64,000 nt of DNA from Filimonas zeae (GCF_014641615.1 NZ_BMIB01000008.1:1-64000), one strand, 5' to 3'. Positions 35,968 through 44,661 are shown, counted from the stretch's first letter. Program-made: numbers and translations. The notes: generated by a model not told the origin, from the letters alone.

Positions 35968-37365
35968 TTAAATCAGTTCTCTAACGTCGGTTACTACTCC
36001 GGTTACTGCTGCGGCTGCGGCGGTTAACGGGCTGGCCAGTAAGGTTCTGGCACCTGCACCCTGGCGGCCTTCGAAGTTTCTGTTACTGGTAGAGATACAA
36101 TATTTACCTGCCGGTATTTTGTCTTCGTTCATACCCAAACAGGCACTGCAACCGGGCTGTCTTAACTGAAAGCCGGCTTCTTCAAATATTTTATCAATAC
36201 CTTCTTCAATAGCCTGCTTTTCTACCTGCTTGCTGCCGGGTACAATCCATACCTCCACATCATCGGCTTTCTTCTTGCCTTTAACAAAAGAGGCTACCAT
36301 ACGTAAATCTTCAATACGGCTGTTGGTACAGCTGCCAATGAATACGTAGTCTACCTTTTTGCCTTTAATTTCCGCACCTGGTTCAAAGCCCATGTAGTGC
36401 AGCGATTTTTCGAAAGAAGGTTTTTCCTGCTCGTCAATCTCATTCAGCGCCGGTACATGCCCTGTAACACCAATGCCCATACCCGGGTTAGTGCCATAGG
36501 TAATCATCGGCTCAATATCTTCCGCTTTAATATCAATTTCTTTATCAAAGCTGGCACCTGCATCGGTAGGCAGTGTACGCCAGTAGGCTACTGCTTTTTC
36601 CCACTCTTCGCCTTTAGGGGCAAACAGGCGGCCTTTCATATATTCAAACGTTACTTCGTCGGGAGCAATCATACCACCACGCGCACCCATTTCAATGCTC
36701 ATGTTACAAATGGTCATACGTGCCTCCATGCTCAGGCTGCGTATAGCAGACCCGGCAAACTCTACAAAGTAACCGGTAGCACCACTGGCCGATATCAGCG
36801 CAATAATGTACAGGATAATATCTTTCGATACCACGCCCGCGTTCAGCGTACCTTCTACGTTAATACGCATCAGCTTAGGCTTGCTTTGCATCAGGCACTG
36901 GGTAGCCATTACCATTTCCACCTCGCTGGTACCAATACCAAAGGCAATGGAACCGAAAGCGCCGTGGGTAGAGGTGTGGCTATCGCCACATACCATGGTC
37001 ATACCCGGCTGGGTAACGCCCAGTTCGGGCCCTATTACGTGTACAATGCCCTGGAAAGGATGGCCCAGCCCATACATTTCAATACCAAACTTTTCGCAGT
37101 TTTCTTTCAGGGTTTGTACCTGAATACGGCTCAGTTCTTCTTTAATAGGCAGGTGCTGGTTCAATGTAGGCACGTTATGGTCGGGCGTAGCAACAATCTG
37201 CTTAGGCCTGAACACCTGCATGCCTCTTTTCTCCAGTCCTTTAAAAGCCTGCGGACTGGTTACTTCGTGAATAAAATGTTTATCTATATAAAACACAGAA
37301 GGGCCACCTTCTATGTTTTTAACTACGTGCTTTTCCCAAATCTTATCAAATAATGTCTTAGCCAT
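35968..37365 (-). CDS. leuC: 3-isopropylmalate dehydratase large subunit
   Basis: A 465-residue Fe-S aconitase-family subunit. The cluster cysteines are in FIGSCTNSRIEDL and RQPGCSACLGMNEDK. The N-terminus KTLFDKIWEKHVV and the CGDSHTSTHGAFGSIAFGIG block are typical of LeuC. The length is normal. It works with LeuD, which lies one gene downstream. It is 38 bases after leuA. Confidence 0.97.
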   Translation of the reverse strand: MAKTLFDKIWEKHVVKNIEGGPSVFYIDKHFIHEVTSPQAFKGLEKRGMQVFRPKQIVATPDHNVPTLNQHLPIKEELSRIQVQTLKENCEKFGIEMYGLGHPFQGIVHVIGPELGVTQPGMTMVCGDSHTSTHGAFGSIAFGIGTSEVEMVMATQCLMQSKPKLMRINVEGTLNAGVVSKDIILYIIALISASGATGYFVEFAGSAIRSLSMEARMTICNMSIEMGARGGMIAPDEVTFEYMKGRLFAPKGEEWEKAVAYWRTLPTDAGASFDKEIDIKAEDIEPMITYGTNPGMGIGVTGHVPALNEIDEQEKPSFEKSLHYMGFEPGAEIKGKKVDYVFIGSCTNSRIEDLRMVASFVKGKKKADDVEVWIVPGSKQVEKQAIEEGIDKIFEEAGFQLRQPGCSACLGMNEDKIPAGKYCISTSNRNFEGRQGAGARTLLASPLTAAAAAVTGVVTDVRELI

Positions 37366-37403
37366 AACTATCTTAAAAAAGTAATATTTATCATCAATAC
37401 CGC

Positions 37404-38573
37404 TTACGCGTTTACTTCTGCAGGGGTATAGGCATTTGCCAGTTGCTGCAGATCGGCGTCTTCCACTTCTTTTTTGGTATCCGCTACCTGTAAAAACTGC
37501 TGATACAGTACATCAATATCATTGCGGTTGAAGTCGAAGCCAATCTTCTGAAAGCGGTGTGCCAGTGCGCTACGGCCGCTGCGGGCAGTGAGTACAATTT
37601 TAGAACCGCTGGCGCCTACTTCTTCCGGCGTGATAATCTCGTAAGTTAACGACTCTTTCAGAAAACCATCCTGGTGAATACCGGAGGAGTGTGCAAACGC
37701 GTTGCTGCCCACAATGGCTTTGTTAGGCTGCACAGGCACGCGCATGGTATCGGATACCAGCTGGCTGATGGGGTTCAGCAACTCAGTACGGATATCGGTA
37801 TGTAAACCCAGAGAGGCGTGTTGTTTGATAATCATTACCACTTCTTCCAACGAGGTGTTACCCGCTCTTTCGCCAATACCGTTAATGGTACACTCAATCT
37901 GGCGGGCGCCTGCAATAGCACCGGCGATGGAGTTGGCGGTAGCCAGGCCTAAATCGTTATGACAATGGCAGGAAATGATAGCCTTGTCAATATTGGGAAC
38001 ATTATTATATAAGAACGCAATTTTTTCGCCGTACTGATGTGGCAGGCAGTAACCGGTGGTATCAGGAATGTTTACTACTGTAGCACCCGCTGCAATAACG
38101 GTTTCTACCAGGCGGGCCAGAAACTCAATATCGGCACGGCCGGCGTCTTCTGCAAAAAACTCTACGTCATCTACAAAGTTCTTAGCCAGTTTGGTGGCTT
38201 TGGCCGCACGCTCCAGAATGTCTTCGCGGGTAGTATTGAACTTATGTTGAATATGTATATCGGAAGCGCCAATGCCGGTATGTATACGTGGACGAACGGC
38301 AGGCTTCAACGCCTCCGCTGCTACTTCAATATCTTTCTGCACCGCGCGGGTTAAACCACAAACGGTTGCGTTTTTCACTATTTTGGCAATCTCCTGTACA
38401 GAAGCAAAATCGCCGGGGCTGGAAATGGGGAAGCCCGCTTCTATAACGTCAACGCCCAGCAGCTCCAGTTGTAAGGCCAGTTCTATCTTCTCTTTGGTGT
38501 TCAGTTTACAACCCGGAACCTGTTCGCCGTCGCGCAACGTAGTGTCGAAAATGTGAATTTTGTTATTTGTCAT
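37404..38573 (-). CDS. leuA: 2-isopropylmalate synthase (short form)
   Basis: A 389-residue DRE-TIM enzyme that condenses acetyl-CoA with 2-oxoisovalerate, committing carbon to leucine. The catalytic opening IFDTTLRDGEQVPGCKL, the metal-binding SCHCHNDLGLATANS and GIGERAGNTSLEEV are present, followed by the subdomain with AHSSGIHQDGFLK. The usual C-terminal leucine-binding domain of about 110-130 residues is absent, so classical leucine feedback is not expected from this protein. The related homocitrate and citramalate synthases share the core, but the neighbours leuC, leuD and leuB support isopropylmalate synthase. It is the first gene of the leu unit, behind a structured leader. Confidence 0.93.
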   Translation of the reverse strand: MTNNKIHIFDTTLRDGEQVPGCKLNTKEKIELALQLELLGVDVIEAGFPISSPGDFASVQEIAKIVKNATVCGLTRAVQKDIEVAAEALKPAVRPRIHTGIGASDIHIQHKFNTTREDILERAAKATKLAKNFVDDVEFFAEDAGRADIEFLARLVETVIAAGATVVNIPDTTGYCLPHQYGEKIAFLYNNVPNIDKAIISCHCHNDLGLATANSIAGAIAGARQIECTINGIGERAGNTSLEEVVMIIKQHASLGLHTDIRTELLNPISQLVSDTMRVPVQPNKAIVGSNAFAHSSGIHQDGFLKESLTYEIITPEEVGASGSKIVLTARSGRSALAHRFQKIGFDFNRNDIDVLYQQFLQVADTKKEVEDADLQQLANAYTPAEVNA

Positions 38574-38595
38574 AGCAAATTGTTATAAAAAGAAT

Positions 38596-38647
38596 ACAGA
38601 CTGCTTACTTTTAGGCTGCCTGCCGAATTTTGCTGCAAACAGTCTGT
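38596..38647 (-). promoter_or_regulatory. leuA leader hairpin (possible attenuator)
   Basis: On the minus strand ACAGACTGTTTGC (38647-38635) pairs with GTAAGCAGTCTGT (38608-38596) over 13 positions including two G-U pairs, then ATTCTTTTT follows about 15 bases before the leuA ATG. It looks like a terminator in the leader. I found no leucine-rich leader ORF before it, so the trigger is unknown. Confidence 0.6.
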
Positions 38648-38772
38648 TCTGTGAAAGTAGAATGGGAAATTTGCCCTTTTTAGTCAAAATAGTACCGTTT
38701 CTACGAAGGATAAGCGGGGCATAAACCGCTGAAACGCAAGCTGGCAAAGGATTTTTAAAAATAGTTATTACG

Positions 38773-40323
38773 ATGTCTAACCGGTCAACCGACGAGTTAT
38801 TTCAACTGATAAAATCGCTGGAAAAGGCTGAAAAGAGGAATTTTAAGGTATTTGTGAAGCGAAATGCGGGAAGTGACGACCTGAAAATGGTGACTTTGTT
38901 TGATGCGCTGGACGGTATGCAAACCTACGATGAGCCGCTTTTGCTACAGAAATACCCGGATATTAAAAAACAACAGCTGAGTAACCTGAAGGCTCATTTA
39001 TACAAACAAATACTAACAAGCCTTCGCTTTACCAAAGATGATAATATAGAAATGCAGCTGAACGAGCAGATCAGCTATGCACGTATACTCTATAATAAAG
39101 GACTGTACCACCAGAGCCTGAAACTGCTGGACCGTATTAAACTGCTGGCCAAGCAACACAACCAGGTTACGTTTCTGATGCAGGTGCTGATTTTTGAAAA
39201 GAAAATTGAAAGTCTGCATATTACCCGCAGTATTGAAAACCGGGCAGAGCAGCTATCGCACGAGGTGGCGGAGGTAAACGCCCGCCTGAGCCTGCAGAAC
39301 AAACTCTCTAACCTGAGCCTGCAGTTATACAGCTGGTATATTAAAATGGGCCATGCGCGTGATGAAAAAGACGTGAGCATGGTACACCTGTTTTTTGAAG
39401 CCAACCTGCCCGTACACCAACTGGGCGATCTGCGTTTTTACAGCAAAATGTACCTGTACCAGAGCTACTGCTGGTATGGCTTTATATTGCAGGATTTGCT
39501 GATGTATTACCGCTACACCCAAAAATGGGTAAACCTGTTTGATACCGAGCCGGAAATGAAGGCCATTGAAACGGTACAATATATTAAAGGTATGCACAAC
39601 CTGTTGAGCGCCCATTTTTCGCTGGAGAACTATGAGGGCTTTAACAAGGCGCTGAAAGATTTTGAAGCATTTGGCAACAGCGAAATAGCGGATATTAATA
39701 CCAACGTACGCATTCAAACCTTTGTATACCTGAACCTGGCGCGTATTAACAAACACTTTCTGGAAGGCACTTTTAGCGAGGGGCTGGAGCTGGTGGAAGG
39801 GCTGGTTGATATGCTGGAGGAATACCGCATACAGCTGGACAGGCACCGTATTCTGGTATTTTATTATAAAATAGCCTGTTTGTACTTCGGCAGTGGCGAT
39901 AACGAAAAAGCCATCGACTTCCTCAACCGTATTATAAATTTAAAGGTAGACCTGCGAACCGATCTGCAGTGTTACGCCCGCCTGTTACACCTGATTGCCC
40001 ATTACGAACTGGGTAACTGGGATTTGCTGGAGTACCTGATTAAATCGGTATACCGCTTTATGGCCCAGATGAAAAACCTGAGCGTGGTGGAAGAGGAAAT
40101 TTTCCGCTTCCTGCGCAAATCGTTCTCCCTGGCGCCCGATAAGGTAATCCCCGCCTTTAAAGTATTGAAAGAGAAGCTGGAAAAACGCAAAGGCAGCCCG
40201 CTGGAAGCGCGTTCATATATGTACCTCGATATTATCTCCTGGCTGGAAAGCAAGATTCAGAAGGTGCCCGTACAGCAGGTACGCCGCAATCTGTTTCTCC
40301 AGGGCCGCAAAGGAAAAGGGTAG
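38773..40323 (+). CDS. conserved alpha-helical (TPR-like) protein
   Basis: A 516-residue soluble, helix-rich protein. There is no signal peptide or membrane segment. The sequence shows repeated helix pairs with TPR-like patterns (for example ILYNKGLYHQSLKLLDRIKL, then IACLYFGSGDNEKAIDFLNR). Proteins of this kind are widespread in Bacteroidota and uncharacterised; a scaffolding or regulatory role is possible. It is divergent from leuA across a 199-base gap and stands alone. The stop is followed by 113 bases before the next small gene. Confidence 0.82.
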   Translation: MSNRSTDELFQLIKSLEKAEKRNFKVFVKRNAGSDDLKMVTLFDALDGMQTYDEPLLLQKYPDIKKQQLSNLKAHLYKQILTSLRFTKDDNIEMQLNEQISYARILYNKGLYHQSLKLLDRIKLLAKQHNQVTFLMQVLIFEKKIESLHITRSIENRAEQLSHEVAEVNARLSLQNKLSNLSLQLYSWYIKMGHARDEKDVSMVHLFFEANLPVHQLGDLRFYSKMYLYQSYCWYGFILQDLLMYYRYTQKWVNLFDTEPEMKAIETVQYIKGMHNLLSAHFSLENYEGFNKALKDFEAFGNSEIADINTNVRIQTFVYLNLARINKHFLEGTFSEGLELVEGLVDMLEEYRIQLDRHRILVFYYKIACLYFGSGDNEKAIDFLNRIINLKVDLRTDLQCYARLLHLIAHYELGNWDLLEYLIKSVYRFMAQMKNLSVVEEEIFRFLRKSFSLAPDKVIPAFKVLKEKLEKRKGSPLEARSYMYLDIISWLESKIQKVPVQQVRRNLFLQGRKGKG

Positions 40324-40436
40324 TACCCCTTACCGTACATATTCTTCCCCAATTACCTGTTTGTGTATGCCACCCTCCGCGGTGGCATAATACTTTTATC
40401 CCATTAGGTATTAGCGAACCTGAAAAACTTACAACT

Positions 40437-40658
40437 ATGCCTAACACTAAGACCGATAACAACGGATTTGCTACAGAGAATGCAGATCAGCTAAGAGATG
40501 ACGCCGCTAAAGGCGGACCTATGACCGGCGGTGGCAACCCCACCAGCAAACATGGTATTGTATCGCCTTATAACGCCGATACCCAAACACAGTTAGCTGC
40601 CAAAGCAGCCCAGAAAAAGAAAGAAAAAGACGATAATAAAGATTGTGATTGTGAGTAG
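40437..40658 (+). CDS. small hydrophilic hypothetical protein
   Basis: A 73-residue very hydrophilic protein, probably disordered. The N-terminus has a mixed DNNGFATENADQLRDDAAKG region, the middle is Gly/Pro-rich (PMTGGGNPTSKHG), and the C-terminus is Lys/Asp-rich and ends CDCE. A strong terminator directly follows. I do not recognise a family. The ATG is preceded by an A-rich leader, and codon use looks normal. Confidence 0.6.
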   Translation: MPNTKTDNNGFATENADQLRDDAAKGGPMTGGGNPTSKHGIVSPYNADTQTQLAAKAAQKKKEKDDNKDCDCE

Positions 40659-40667
40659 TAGTTGTTG

Positions 40668-40707
40668 GTCCCTTCCCGCCCAGTAGTGTGGGAGGGGACA
40701 TTTTTTT
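40668..40707 (+). terminator. intrinsic terminator
   Basis: A stem GTCCCTTCCC / GGGAGGGGAC (one G-U pair, 12-base loop) is followed by A and seven T. It separates the 73-residue and acidic-protein genes. Confidence 0.9.
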
Positions 40708-40733
40708 ACCTTATCACCAAAAACAGTAACACT

Positions 40734-41171
40734 ATGGCAAGGCAGGATTTGACAGATTCCCCACGCGATCAGAAAGCAATGGAACAGGAAGAGACCACTA
40801 TTGAATTACCAGACGTGGAAGATATACCCGGTCAGGAGCATGTACGCCCCGCGCCACTAAATGGCCTGGGCGATGTTACCGCTGCCTCCGGCGACGAGGA
40901 GGGCAGAAGAATACTGGACGCGGACGAAGAGCCCAACGATGCGGACGTAACACCCATTGAGCGGGAATTATTGCAGCAGACCTCCGAAAGCACCGGCAGC
41001 GATGATGACCAGGACGTGCGCAATGCCAAAGTAGACGCCGTTGATGATGACGGCGACCCTCTAAATGAGGACGAACTGGACGTACCCGGCGCCGAAGACG
41101 ACGACGATAACGAAGAAATAGGCGAGGAGGACGAGGAAAATAATGAATACAGCCTGGGAGATAATCAATAG
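40734..41171 (+). CDS. very acidic hypothetical protein
   Basis: A 145-residue protein dominated by Asp and Glu, with the C-terminal run GAEDDDDNEEIGEEDEENNE, and almost certainly disordered. I chose the ATG at 40734, since the longer frame runs back through the preceding terminator. No family is recognised. Similar acidic proteins with low complexity are found beside small hydrophilic proteins in Bacteroidota, but a function cannot be assigned. It ends at a UUCG-loop terminator. Confidence 0.65.
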   Translation: MARQDLTDSPRDQKAMEQEETTIELPDVEDIPGQEHVRPAPLNGLGDVTAASGDEEGRRILDADEEPNDADVTPIERELLQQTSESTGSDDDQDVRNAKVDAVDDDGDPLNEDELDVPGAEDDDDNEEIGEEDEENNEYSLGDNQ

Positions 41172-41229
41172 CTGAGCGGAAATGCCAACGTGCTTGTGGA
41201 ATTGGAGCGATGGCTCCTTTATATAATGG

Positions 41230-41251
41230 AAAGCCCTTCGGGGCTTTTTTT
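41230..41251 (+). terminator. UUCG-loop intrinsic terminator
   Basis: AAAGCCC-TTCG-GGGCTTT continues into a T-run (41245-41251), an ideal tetraloop terminator for the acidic-protein gene. Confidence 0.93.
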
Positions 41252-41276
41252 GTGTGCTTATGGATTCTTCGTAGTA

Positions 41277-41549
41277 CTTCCTGACTGAGCTGCGAAACTT
41301 CCTGATTGCGTCAGGAACCTTCCTGACTGAGCCGCGAAGCTTCCTGATTGAGTCAGGAACCTTCCTGACTGAGCCGCGAAACTTCCTGATTGAGCCGCGA
41401 AACTTCCTGATTGGGTCGGGAAGCTTCCTGATTGAACCGCGAAGGTTCCTGATCGAGTCAGGAAGCTTCCTGAATGAGCCGCGAAACTTCGTGATTGAGT
41501 CGGGAAGTTTCCTGATTGCGTCGGGAAGTTTCCTGATTGGGTCAGGAAG
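41277..41549. repeat. 13-copy 21-bp tandem palindromic repeat array
   Basis: Thirteen consecutive 21-base units with no gaps (273 bases). The units follow the pattern CTTCCTGAttgnGTCAGGAAG, an imperfect palindrome; others have GAGCCGCGAA in the second half. Junctions between units often read GGAAGCTTCC, itself palindromic. The plus strand has one open frame through the array (FLTE/FLIE-type heptads), but a TAG precedes it and it contains no ATG. It is not a CRISPR array because no unique spacers lie between the units. The rest of the 41172-41678 gap (apart from this and the terminator) has nothing I can identify. Confidence 0.95.
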
Positions 41550-41678
41550 GCTGGCGGATTTTCCGGAAGTGCGGGTGAAAGGCTGCTAAGGGATAGCGGA
41601 GAAACGGCTATAGCTTAGCAGGTTATTGGAAATGAACGGCTTGTAACAGGACAGCAGGTTTACTTTTCCCTAGAGTTC

Positions 41679-42457
41679 TTAATTAACCGGAGTTAAAGAT
41701 GGCGGTTCAATGCCATTGTCCCTCATCAGTTTAAATACTTTACGCCTCCAGCTACGACGGGCGGCACCGAGACTTTTATATGGCTCCATGATAAGCAGCA
41801 GATCGTCTGAGCGATTTAACCTCCCATGAGCGGGTTCATAGTTGATAGGTTCCGCGGCAAGTAGCAAATGAAAATCTTCGGAAGGGCTCTGTGGCGCATC
41901 CAAATCAAAGAGCCACCAAGCCTCATCACTATCAAATCGCTTCTCCCTTTCAGATAGGAAAGTCATCAACGTTCCCAAATCATGAAAATTGTCTGTAATA
42001 ATATCCAGGTCGTATAAATCTTTTTTTGCTTTCCGGGCACAAATGCTCATTAGCTTGAGATGTCCTATATCTTTTACCGTTATCAACCTGAGATTATTTA
42101 TCATCTCAAATTATCCAGTAATGGAACATTTTGAATAATATCAACTTTGATAGTTTTTTCCCGGACTGCTACGAGTACTTTTAAGAAGCAAAACTGCCCA
42201 CCATTTTATAAATTCTCAATCCTCGCTAGCCTTATATGATCTCCGAATGCACTTGCGATTTCTGTCTTTATAGCTTCCATTCCTTCTAAGCCTACTGTCG
42301 CTCCTGAGAAAAGATCCAGATCAACAGATTCGCGATGATTGCAACGCAAGGCAAGATTGGTTCCACCAGCTAAAGCAAAGGTTGATAGAGATGGCAACGC
42401 CTGTAAAATTTCCAAAGTGTCCAGAAGTTCTTTTGAGACAGCTTGTATATTAGACAT
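41679..42457 (-). pseudogene. broken AbiEii-type nucleotidyltransferase toxin
   Basis: The remains of a nucleotidyltransferase toxin of the AbiEii/AbiGii family (type IV toxin-antitoxin or abortive infection). The N-terminal piece (42206-42457) has the core motif FALAGGTNLALRCNHRESVD followed by LDLF. It ends in a stop codon (42206-42208). The same frame then continues as NGGQFCFL and VDIIQNVPLLDN, the next part of the family. A one-base frameshift near 42104 leads into the C-terminal piece (41679-42104), which has RLITVKDIGHLKLMSICARK and KKDLYDLD, also family-typical. One stop and one frameshift together make it a pseudogene. The intact length would be about 258 residues. It lies 13 bases after the DUF6922 gene. 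Confidence 0.85.
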
Positions 42458-42470
42458 AATAGTTGACTAG

Positions 42471-42797
42471 CTACTTTTTAAGACGGGCAGCAAGCTTTCG
42501 TTCCCTATTGTCGTGAGAAAAACGTTGAAAAAGTTCAATGTGGTAGCGTTCTGCAACTAATCTGCATACTTCATTGCTGATTAATTCTGTGGTATTTTTT
42601 AGCGCATCAGTAATCTCGCTGTGTGTATAAATGTTCTCTAGTTTCTGAATATCAACTTTAAAAGTTAAACTATCAGAAGCATACAAAGCCCTTGGTATAA
42701 TAAAGTTCTTATCCCTCTGTGCATCCAATTTATCCATTCTCACATCCCAAAAAAGGTGCGCTGGAAAAATGGATGATATATTTAGGCTCTGCTTCAC
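42471..42797 (-). CDS. DUF6922-like protein, partner of the AbiEii-type gene
   Basis: A 108-residue protein with the DUF6922 opening IFPAHLFWDVRMDKLDAQRD followed by KNFIIPRALY. Genes of this family commonly precede AbiEii-type nucleotidyltransferase genes in Bacteroidota, as here (13 bases apart), and may act as the antitoxin or a helper. It starts with GTG inside one copy of a 34-bp direct repeat. The C-terminal half is less typical of the family. The family name is from memory and the role from context. Confidence 0.7.
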   Translation of the reverse strand: MKQSLNISSIFPAHLFWDVRMDKLDAQRDKNFIIPRALYASDSLTFKVDIQKLENIYTHSEITDALKNTTELISNEVCRLVAERYHIELFQRFSHDNRERKLAARLKK

Positions 42798-42819
42798 TAT
42801 ACGAATTTAATTAAACTCT
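42786..42819 (+). repeat. 34-bp direct repeat, copy 1
   Basis: The stretch beginning GCTCTGCTTCACTATACGAA matches the one beginning GCTTTGCTTCACTATACGAA at 44745-44778 at 30 of 34 positions, in the same orientation, 1.96 kb away. It overlaps the GTG start of the DUF6922 gene. The interval 42820-43127 between it and the HNH gene holds no believable gene. Confidence 0.85.
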
Positions 42820-43127
42820 GTATAAGATGTTGTAAGCATCCAAAATAGAGGTAAATGTGCTGGTTTTGGCTGCAAATAAAAGCAATGATTTGAACTAGGG
42901 AAATTTCTTAACAAAAGACTGATAGCAACGTCTACTTTATAGTGAGACTGAGTTTGTATTGCGTTGATACTGATTAAGTATCTATCGAAAGATCTCCCCA
43001 TCTGACAGTGCGGGCAGCGTTGAGTCACGGGTTGAGTACCGAGGGCAGAACAGGAGAAGAGGGAGTTCTGACTTGGGCTGACGGGTGGGATTCTCGTATG
43101 GGCGAGATGCAAGGATACCAGGTGCCA

Positions 43128-44171
43128 TCAGGACGGATCCGGAGTTTCCCCGTCACCATAAAACCGGATATCGTCGTATCTGAGCGTAATCATTTCGTTT
43201 TCCCCCGATATCTTCTGGTGGACGGACTGATCCCATCTTCTTCGTCTCGGTACGCCATATAAATCAGATTTTCCCTTACTCAGAAAAGGAGGGCAAAAAC
43301 TCAGATGTACGTTCCCAACGCTGGAGAAAGTAGCATGGTCTGCTAGGTGGAAAGGCATATAAAACTGGAAGACTTTACTGCCACTGTATATCACAAAGGA
43401 GTACTTCGGACAATGCGCTATGGCTGCGTCTAACTTCCTTTTGAAACGTAATACAAGGCAGTGGGAGAGCTTGCCCGGTAATGTGTGCGTATACAGGTTG
43501 AATAAAGGATTTCCCACCAGCTGCGCATCCTTACTGTTATCTCTGAGAAACCCGAAAATGTTCCCTAATTCAGCCAGAGCACCCGCATCCATATAACATA
43601 ACCCCATTTTCAGGAATATCCGGAAGACGTTGATAGGAACGTACGGGCGTTTTACCGTATGTACCGTGAGCGTCTTTTGCTGCTCATCAATCTGGTAGTG
43701 TTCATTATCCAACCCATCGAATATAATGTTGATTTTATGAACCTCTTTATCGTAGGCTACCTGGAGCTTATCTTCCTTTTTTCCGTAACCGGGGACGCCC
43801 CGCTTGCCTTTTGTAAGCGAAAGCGTTCTCGATAGTCCCATAAAGGCAGTCAGGTCACCCTCATATCTGTTGAATAACTCATTGCAGGCATCGCACTCAA
43901 AATCGGATATCAAAAACTGGTTGCCCATCAGCTGGGGTATGGTATGCGCCACCTTTCTGAAAGTTACTTCCGGTTTCTTCTTGCCACAAAAACGGCAGGT
44001 GCGCAAAGCCTGGATCTTTAAACCGGGTTTTCCATCTGGTTCCGTCACCAGGGAATCTAGGTCGTAGTTTTGGAGAAATTCGTCCAGCTCTTCCTCCATG
44101 CTATCGGCCATATCCGGCACTTGTATGATCTGGTTGTCATCGGGGGTATTGGCTATAGATAGGATTTTCAT
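43128..44171 (-). CDS. HNH-nuclease-like protein
   Basis: A 347-residue protein with a zinc-ribbon/HNH-like segment: CRFCGKKKPEVTFRKVAHTI then PQLMGN, then FECDACNELFNRYEGDLTAF (about 58-110). The CxxC ... H ... CxxC layout is that of the HNH_5-type group, whose members are often found in defence or mobile islands. The remaining 240 residues have no recognised domain. There is no signal peptide. It lies within an AT-rich island between two copies of a 34-bp direct repeat. A DNA-cutting role is possible but the catalytic residues are not certain. Confidence 0.7.
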   Translation of the reverse strand: MKILSIANTPDDNQIIQVPDMADSMEEELDEFLQNYDLDSLVTEPDGKPGLKIQALRTCRFCGKKKPEVTFRKVAHTIPQLMGNQFLISDFECDACNELFNRYEGDLTAFMGLSRTLSLTKGKRGVPGYGKKEDKLQVAYDKEVHKINIIFDGLDNEHYQIDEQQKTLTVHTVKRPYVPINVFRIFLKMGLCYMDAGALAELGNIFGFLRDNSKDAQLVGNPLFNLYTHTLPGKLSHCLVLRFKRKLDAAIAHCPKYSFVIYSGSKVFQFYMPFHLADHATFSSVGNVHLSFCPPFLSKGKSDLYGVPRRRRWDQSVHQKISGENEMITLRYDDIRFYGDGETPDPS

Positions 44172-44403
44172 GAGCGCAAATTTACTCCTTTGTTACCATC
44201 GTCTGATATTCGTCCCGCGCTTCGATTCACCATCTGCAAGGGAGTACAGGCAACATGTAAGCATTAAAGTAAGAAAATAACTATTAAGGTATTTGATGTG
44301 AAGGAGGAAAAATTGAAAGCTGGATTATTTGACGAGACCAGTGAGAGTATTAATCTGAAAGGTATCAATCCAAAATAATAATTTCAAATGAACTGACTGA
44401 ATT

Positions 44404-44661
44404 TTAAGTGATCGGATTAAAAATATCAATAATTGGGCGATCAATGAAAAGCGGATGATGATAGACTGGATGAGCAATTGCACTTAAGTACAATTGCTCT
44501 CCATTTTTATGCAGCCGCCGTTCGATAAACTCTTGTTTTATAAGAGGCGATGATTTACTCATTAACGAGGGCTCTTTGCTTTCCGTCAGACACCGCTTTT
44601 CCTTCGGAGTGTATGCTTTCTTACTGAAAATATCCTTTTCGCATAAGGAATGCTTTTTCAC
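44404..44661 (-). CDS. hypothetical small protein or remnant
   Basis: An 85-residue ORF on the minus strand with a plausible composition (KKHSLCEKDIFSKKAYTPKE near the start, HPVYHHPLFIDRPIIDIFNP near the end). No family is recognised and no companion gene is apparent. It lies upstream (left) of the second copy of the 34-bp repeat and could be a real small gene or a remnant. The 44172-44403 stretch on its left side holds nothing I can identify. Confidence 0.35.
   Translation of the reverse strand: MKKHSLCEKDIFSKKAYTPKEKRCLTESKEPSLMSKSSPLIKQEFIERRLHKNGEQLYLSAIAHPVYHHPLFIDRPIIDIFNPIT

Noticed and set aside
36397..37353. A 318-codon open frame on the plus strand
   Set aside because: It lies entirely antisense to leuC, whose protein is unmistakable, and its translation has no coherent domain. 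It is a shadow of the codon bias of the real gene.
38690..38728. A 12-codon ORF as a leucine leader peptide for leuA
   Set aside because: It has only two leucine codons, no run, and lies well upstream of the hairpin, so it does not support attenuation.
41277..41549. The 21-bp array as a CRISPR array or as a coding heptad repeat
   Set aside because: There are no unique spacers between repeats. The open frame through it follows a TAG and has no ATG, so neither reading is supported.
42807..43112. A 101-codon open frame on the minus strand
   Set aside because: It lies in a gap with no ribosome-binding context and the translation shows no family likeness; it reads as chance.
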